Of a DNA stretch of 64,000 bases, positions 57,769 through 64,000 are shown in pieces. Numbering within the stretch: the stretch's first letter is position 1; each line of letters opens with the position of its first letter. The notes beneath the pieces are model-generated. The model was not told where the DNA came from. It searched no databases and worked only from the letters and a program-made list of their open reading frames with translations. A program made the position numbers and the translations under genes. The DNA comes from Rhizaria sp. SCN 62-66 (taxonomy: Eukaryota > Rhizaria, unplaced). The DNA lies in NCBI GenBank assembly GCA_001724265.1, contig MEDY01000038.1, positions 1-64,000 of the forward strand, read 5' to 3'.

Positions 57769-58303
57769 GCGGCTTAGCCGTGATTGCGATGTATACGCAA
57801 ACATGCTTCGGGGACTTGCGGTGCTGTTTGTCAACAGTTTGCGCCTCGAGTAACAGTCGCAAGGCCATAAATTATGTAAATGCTGTATTTAATGTGATAG
57901 ATAGTGCATATTTGAAATAATCGTTTGACATTATAATAAAACCCATTAAGATTTTTGTCTAACGCATTGATAGTGCCACCATAAAAATCCTTGAGTCTAC
58001 ATGTGTGCATTTGTTCGATTTTGAGGACGAACAGCTTGCTATGGCTTTGTGGCGAGGAGGCAACCCCAACGGTCATGGCCGATTTCGACATTAGCCCAGT
58101 TGATCAACTGATCGTGAAATTGACTGTACGCGTTATAAATATAAATGTTTAGATGTAAACATTTCATAATTTTTTTTGGATTTCAAAATTGTTTTGTTTT
58201 CCCCCTCAGCGCTCGACTCTAGGCAGCACACGGACGAACCCGCTTCGCGCGCCCTATCTTCTCCCCGCGCCTGGCTCCCAGCGCCGCCCCTGCGCCTCGA
58301 CAC
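57769..58303. other. Spacer between phosphotransferase and Gln-rich gene
   Basis: About 535 nt, AT-rich, with CCCCCTCAG at about 58201-58209, 94 nt before the chosen ATG. Confidence 0.55.
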
Positions 58304-61300
58304 ATGTCACACCTGTACCCACCGGCGCGTCTGTCTGGCCCGCCTACATCTGCCGCGGCCCCAGGCACGACGTCTGCGTTCCCGGCGCCGTCACCGCGCT
58401 CCCCGCGGCCCGCCCGGCCCATGACCGCGGCTCCCCACGCCTTCGTGGTTACGCCGCGCCGCACGGCCAATCCCACTACTTCTGGATCTACCCCCGTGCG
58501 TGGGCCTGCCACAAGTGCTACAGACACCTTTGCGCCCGCCGGAGCTCCGTTCCCGGCTCAGCTTCGCGCCGCCCCAGTCCAGGACTGTCAGCCGCAACCG
58601 GCGCTGTACCACTCACACTCGCTGCCTGAGTCCCAGCCTCAGTCTCAGTTGCAGCAGCCGGAGCAGTGGCAGCCGCAGCCGCAGACCAAGTCGGAGTCGT
58701 ATTATTACAACAACAGCCGCCGCGGCCTCGCCCCCACGAGCAGCAGCGCGAATGCACACGCGAGCGAGAGTGCTGATAGTCGGCACAGCAGCGACTGGGG
58801 CTGGGGACGGCTGCCGCAGCGAACGCATCAACAGCATCAACAGCAACAGCAACAACAACAGCATGACTCCCAGTCAAGCGCACACGCACCGTCGCAGGTA
58901 CAGCAGCCGAAGGGGTCGCCCTCCCACCTCGACTACTACAAGTGGTCGAAGCCCGGGCAGCAGCAGCAGCTACAGCAGCAGCAGCAGCAGCAGCCGCGCC
59001 GTGCGTCACTTGATCAACAACAGCAACAACAGCAACTGCGGCCTCTTCGCTCGCAACATCTGCAGCAGCCGTCACAGCCTCCACCGCAGCCGGAGTCGCA
59101 GTCTCGGTGGCAGCTGGTAGCGGGCGGCCGCGGCAAGCCGTCGAGTCGCTTCGTTGATGAGGGCTCTCTCTCGAGTCGGTACTATCACCCAAACAGGTAC
59201 GACGGCAGCGGCCGCGGTGGCGGCGACGTGAGTCACAGCTACACCAACAGCAGCGGCAGGGGCAGCTCGAATTTGACTCGGCACACCGCCAGTGGCCAAG
59301 GACTGGCGCCACAGTCGTCAACGCAGCACCAGTCGCTCGTGCACTCGCAATCGCCCTCTCGGCTACAGACGCACCCACAAGCACAACCGCGGCCGCGGTC
59401 ACAACCGCAACAGCAGCAGCGGCTGCCGCAGCCGCCGTGCACGGGCATCGTGCCGTTTCCGTCTCCAACCGCGCCCGCCCCGGTTTTCCCCCACAGCTCA
59501 GTTTACAGCCCCGGCGACAGCGGCAACGCGCCCGCTGCAAACGCGCTCACGCCTAGCGTCGACTACAGCAGCGCCGCGCTCGCTGCCGCCCCCGCTGCCG
59601 GCGAGCAGCCCGTGGTGACCCCCGAGCTTGCGCTGCTGCTGGCCGCCCGCAAGCCCTCGCGCGCGCGCCTCCGCGTCCAGCTGCAGCGGCTGCGCAACAT
59701 GCTCTACGCCGAGGCCGCGTCCGTGCCGCAGGCCGCGGCGGCCGCGGCGGCGGCCCTGGCCCTGCTCGAGGCGGCGTGGGCGAAGGACGCGGTGCCGCTG
59801 CTGCGGGGAGGCGCGGCCGCGGAGCACGCTGCGCTGGTCACCAAGGCCCATGTGGCGAAGCAACAACAAGACAGTCGGCAGCAGTAGCCGCAAGAACTGC
59901 AGCTACAGCAACACGGGAGGCGCGGCGCCAGCGGCAGTAGCCTGGAGAGCTCTATGTACGACACTGACCGTGACGCCGACTCGAAGGACCTCGGTGGGCT
60001 AGCGGGCACCAGCGCCGGCGCAGTGAACGCAAGCACCGACGTCCCTGTGCCTGGGAGTGTGGCGGGCCGGTCGCTGACCGACGTGATGCGCAACAAAGTG
60101 GTCACCATCCCTCAGATGCAGAACGCTGACTCGTTCGCGCGGATCAACAACAGCTCAAGCACTGGCGGCAGCCCAGGCGCGACCACCAGTGACATCGTTG
60201 TCAAGGGCGAGGACAAGAATGCGCTGTCGTCGATTTTTTCGGCCCTGGACAGCACCGCGGCGCTGCAGCGCGCCGCCAGCATGCACTCGCGCCATCTGGC
60301 GCTCTCGCCCGCCGCCGCAGCGGCCGCGGCGGCCGCGGCGGGCGGCGCGGCGGTGGCCGCGCTCGAGGCGGCGCTCGTGCGCGCGCGCGTGACCGCGACG
60401 ACGGGCGCCTGGGGCAAGGCGCTGCGTGCGCTGCCCGCCGTCGCCGGCGCGCACGCGCAGTGGCTCCAGGCCGAGCGCGCGCGCTGCGAGGCCGAGGTCG
60501 CGGCGGCGAGGCAGCGCATGCTGGCGGCGCAGCAGAGGGCCAAGGGGTCGCTTGAGCTGGTTGCAAGGAAGGCGAAGACCAATGAAGCTATCTCAGCCGC
60601 TGATGAGGCAAATAAGAACCATAGCGTCTCTAATGCCAGCGATATTGTTTCATGTGACCGCGGCTCGAGCCGCAGCAGCAACGGCCGTCTCGGCTACGGC
60701 AACGCTGACCGGTTTGACCGGACCGTGCAGAGCGACCGTGAGCGCAGCGGGCTAGCCACGTTGCTGGCCGCCGACAGCGACCGGGAGCGCGGGGCCGCGG
60801 CGCGCGCCGACGCCGAGGCCGCGGCCGCGACGCTGCGCGCGTCGCTCGAGGGCTTCCGGGCGGCGCAGCGCGAGGCGGCGGCCGCGGCCGACCTCGAGAC
60901 GGGCTCCAAGTTCTTCAACATCAGCGACAACGACAACAAGCCTGCTCCTCAAACCGCGATGGGTGCCAACAAGATGTCGAAGTCGAATAAGGTCAACGCC
61001 AACGGTGCCGTCAAGCGCACCGTCGCGGCGGACGCTGCTGTGGATACAGTAACCGCCCTCGTCGACCGTCTCACTCAGCCCCGCCTCACACCGAGCGCAG
61101 ACAACTCTAAGTACTCCCTTACCGACCCGGCGTCTTACTTCGACGCCGCCTCGGCTCCCGACCCCGAGATGTGTCTGTTGCTGTCGCAGGTCATCGACCT
61201 GCAGGCGCGCCGCGCGCTGCGCCAGGCCCAACACCGTCGCGCGCGCCTCGCGCTGGCGCAGCACCGAGCTACCGCCGCGCTCGCCGCGCGCCGCAGGGGC

Positions 61301-63037
61301 GAGGCTGCCGTCCGCTCTATCCGCGCCGCCGCCGACGCAGAGGCGCTCGCGCAGCGCGCCGCGGCGGCGCGGGAGCGGCGCGAGGCGCTCGCGCTGGCGG
61401 CGGCGCAGGCCCGCGAGATGGTCGCGGCCTACGCGCGGCAGGGGCAGGCGATGCAGAGCCACATGCACCAGGCCTCGGCCGCCGTTAACGGCTGCGTTAC
61501 CAGCAGTGAACAGCTCGCTTCAGCTGACGCTAGCGCATTAGCGCTTACTCAGCAGCATCCGTCAGCGCTCGAGGCCGGCGCGCTGGGCGTGGCGGTACGC
61601 GCGCTCGAGTCGGAGCTGGCGGCCGCGGACGCCGCGGTGCGCGCGGCCCGGCTGCAGATCGCGGCCAAGCGGCGCGCGTTGCACCGCGGGAAGCTGCGCG
61701 CGTCTGCGCTGGCGCGGCGTGAGCGGGAGTATCAGACAGCGCTGCAACAGTGGGCGCGGTTCCGCGCGGTCACACTGGGCGGCGCCGAGCGCGCCACTGC
61801 GGCCGCAGCGGCGCGGCTGCGGCGCGCGCTGTGGGAAGGCACCGTGATCGAAGGCGAGATCCGGCGCGTGCGCGGGGAGGGCGCGGAGCTGGAACAGGTG
61901 TTGGCGCGCGCCGCGGCCGAGCTGGCGCGCGCTAGGGGCGAGCGCGAAGGGGCCGTGCAGGATCGGGTGGGGAAGCTGGTCGAGGGAATGATGGCGGCGG
62001 CCGAGAGGATGGGCGGGGAGCCGCTGCCGAGCTACACTGGCAGTGATGTCAGCAGCGTGAATGACAGCTGCACCGGCGGTGGCGATGATGAGGTCGAAGA
62101 GAACTATGACCAAGATGAGTTCGAAAACGACGACGGTGGCGATGATGATGACTATGAGGGCGACAGCTTCGTTGACCTTGACGCTGATGTGAACGAAGGG
62201 GACTATCTGGACGAAGACGAGGGCGATTTTGACTGCGAGGGTGACTGGGATGATTATACCTCCGATCAAGGCGATGCCATTGACAACACTGACAATAGCG
62301 ATGACATTAACGACGTGAATCAAGTTGACGCTGATGCGGACGGCTACGATGACGATGCGCTTGAGGACGGCGCGTTGACCCCGCACACCAAGCTGGCCGC
62401 GTCTTATCACCCCCACACTTTTTCTCGGAACAGTAACAACGCCGCCCTTAGCGCTGCAACTGCAACGGGCGGCCTCGATGCCGACTGCTCTCTGCTGGCT
62501 GCCGTGCCGCCCCCGTTGCCCGGCACGGCCGGCGCGCCCTCCCCGTTCGCAGCCCGCCGTAGCGCGTCCAACACAGCGAGCACTGCGAGTGTTTACAGCC
62601 AGTCAGCCCAGAGTCATAACAGCGACGGCTCGTACAAGAGTGACCAGGAGCAACAACAACAACATCAGCAGCAAAGCAACGGTGCAGATGAGAGCGTGGA
62701 CGTCAGCGTTGAGGTCAGTGTTGATGCAAGCGGCGACAACGCCAACGCAAATACCCACCATCACGGCAACCCGTTGCTACAGCCTAGCATCAACATTGGC
62801 GCTGATATCGACGCCGGCGACGCCGAGTTCGAGTCCGACGCCGGCTCTGCGCGCCGCTCGCTGCTGCTGTCTCCACTGCACGCGCCGCCGCTGTCGCAGC
62901 AGCACTTGTACAACGACGGCGTCAACAACACGCTCGATAGCGCGGTGGGGCTGCTGGTTCTCGGAGCTGACAGCGGCCGGGGCAGTGGCAGCGAGGTCGG
63001 AGACAACGCGCGCAACCCGCTCGTGTTCAATTTCTAA
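58304..63037 (+). CDS. Uncharacterised Gln-rich, coiled-coil, acidic protein with one in-frame TAG
   Basis: One uninterrupted frame of 1578 codons ending in TAA, apart from TAG at 59885-59887 in the context QQDSRQQ, TAG, PQELQLQQ. Residues 1-430 are disordered and rich in Gln, Ser and Pro. Two Ala-rich helical segments (about 440-520 and 660-760) and a long Ala/Arg/Glu region (about 950-1230) look like coiled coil (ALRQAQHRRARLALAQHRA and similar). Residues about 1260-1360 are strongly acidic (repeated DDD/EDE). The C-terminus is Ser/Asn-rich and ends NPLVFNF. No enzymatic domain recognised. A scaffold or RNA-granule role is only a guess from composition. Low-complexity codons are mostly GC-ending, like the other genes. 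Confidence 0.65.
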
Positions 63038-63456
63038 CACCGGTCGACGTGAACGAATGCTTAGCGCACGCTTGACGAACACTAATGAATGATATCTAGA
63101 TAAATCATAACAGCAAACAATATGTTAGCAACCTATGTTAATACATCTTACATATGAATTACATGAACCTACACTGCATTAATGTTCAATGTGAATCTGT
63201 ATTTGAGTGGCCGGATAGACTCGGCTTTGCCACGCTTGACATAATTGATCCACTAAGAACAAAGGTGGGACATAACACGCGTTACTTGTTAAAAACTAAA
63301 TTATTCATATCTAATTACAAAAAGAACAATATAAAACTACAATGACGATGTCTCTCGACTTGCATAAACAGCGAGGCTCCACTTGCATCTTGCTCTTGGC
63401 GTACATGTTGTTTTGCTATGTTGCTAAAGATGTTGTTGCTGCTATTTGCCTTGCGC
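63038..63456. other. Convergent AT-rich spacer
   Basis: About 420 nt between the Gln-rich gene and DIM1, with two 3'UTRs and no recognisable feature. Confidence 0.6.
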
Positions 63457-64000
63457 TTACGCAAAGTGGAAACCGGCCTCGTTGAACATGGCGAGCAGCT
63501 TGAGGTACTCGTCCTGCGTCATCTTGGTCGCGCGCGCAGTCTCCATGCCCGACTCGGCCAAGATCTCGGCCACCTTGTTCTTGACGAAGTCGGGGTCCTC
63601 GTCCGGCTCGACGCCGTTCATCGCGCAGTGCGTGCGGTAGTTCTTCTCCAGCAGCTCTTCGACCGTGGAGAGCTTGAAGATCGCGCCCATCGTCTTGTTC
63701 TTGCGCAGGAAGCAGATGCGCACGAAACCGTCCCATTCGAGGAAGTTGATCGGCGGCGGCGGGTTGTGCGGCTCAATGCTGTGAGGGCAATAAGATGATA
63801 AAAACAGATACATTTAAAGTGAGAAAAGATTACAAAGTGACGATGTACAGACGAATTGTCATTTCAATAAAAGTAACTGAAGAAGACACAAGCATAACAC
63901 AACTACACTTCGGAATGCAGTGATCTAGTTTTACATCACCGCAATCTGTCCTTGCTATGTAGCTTGTTAAATGTAAACACCACGTACCGGACGACGGAGG
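63457..64000 (-). CDS. DIMT1: 18S rRNA dimethyladenosine transferase DIM1 (partial, 5' end outside window)
   Basis: Dimethylates two adjacent adenosines near the 3' end of small-subunit rRNA. Only the C-terminal part is present: the end of one exon (64000-63988, encoding SVV and part of an Arg codon), an intron 63987-63779 (GTACGT...CACAG) and the last exon 63778-63457, stop TAA. The junction gives SVVRIEPHNPPPP. Next come INFLEWDGFVRICFLRKNKT, the LLEKNYRTHC helix and LLAMFNEAGFHFA, all typical of eukaryotic Dim1. The SAM-binding domain lies beyond the window. Confidence 0.94.

Noticed and set aside
1-64000. tRNA, rRNA, SL RNA or snRNA genes
   Set aside because: Spacers were read for T-loop-like GTTCGAATC boxes and familiar snRNA starts; none was convincing. 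A covariance-model scan would be needed to exclude them.

Overview
This window looks like a nuclear contig of a free-living or host-associated unicellular eukaryote with aerobic mitochondria. Exons are very GC-rich and full of Ala, Gln, Ser and Gly homopolymer tracts. Introns (about 105-690 nt) and spacers are AT-rich. About 22 protein genes can be supported and 17 of them are split. I cannot place the lineage from sequence alone. The gene set (VPS10 receptor, mucolipin-type TRP channel, CELF RNA-binding protein, cytochrome b5-acyl-CoA dehydrogenase fusion, an RHS/Crinkler-like NTPase gene) fits a non-model protist.

The main result is that TAG appears to be a sense codon. Eleven in-frame TAG triplets lie inside six otherwise continuous genes: the GlcNAc-6-P deacetylase, a giant Ala-rich protein, a coiled-coil protein, the RHS/Crinkler-like gene, a sugar transporter with five, and a Gln-rich protein. 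None of the 21 gene ends visible here uses TAG (11 use TAA, 10 use TGA), and no in-frame TAA or TGA was met. Several TAGs sit beside CAA/CAG codons, so glutamine is the simplest guess, with leucine or another residue possible. Two other genome-wide habits stand out. The 5' splice site is GTACG(T) instead of GTAAGT (22 of 29 introns). A pyrimidine tract plus YAG lies 0-15 nt upstream of most start codons, which suggests spliced-leader trans-splicing or systematic 5'UTR introns.

Layout: 1-2788, ribosomal protein eL19 and mitochondrial EF-Tu (both minus). 3651-8427, mucolipin-like channel. 9345-9985, mitoribosomal mL43 (minus). 10516-19746, a plus-strand run of GlcNAc-6-P deacetylase, LYRM7-like complex III assembly factor and a sortilin-like VPS10 receptor. 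20198-25993, giant Ala-rich protein with a ZW10/RINT1-like C-terminus (minus). 26543-27938, cytosolic Trp-tRNA synthetase. 28233-32026, an unknown protein (minus), a secreted charge-block protein (plus) and mL54 (minus). 32421-42468, a coiled-coil protein, a CELF protein, a 3.1 kb gene-free stretch and b5-acyl-CoA dehydrogenase. 42981-45314, RHS/Crinkler-like P-loop gene (minus, AT-richer). 46260-63037, a co-directional run of sugar porter, DnaJ-PDI-KDEL chaperone, NDUFS6, choline/ethanolamine phosphotransferase and a Gln-rich coiled-coil protein, spaced by roughly 530-610 nt. 63457-64000, the 3' end of the DIM1 rRNA dimethylase (minus).

Functionally the genes are mixed housekeeping: cytosolic and mitochondrial translation (eL19, WARS, EF-Tu, mL43, mL54, DIM1), respiratory chain (NDUFS6, LYRM7), endomembrane and lysosomal traffic (VPS10, mucolipin, possible tether, ER chaperone) and metabolism. 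There is no operon logic. A 14-nt element, RRGTGACYGTGAGC, recurs in six spacers and may be a shared promoter element.
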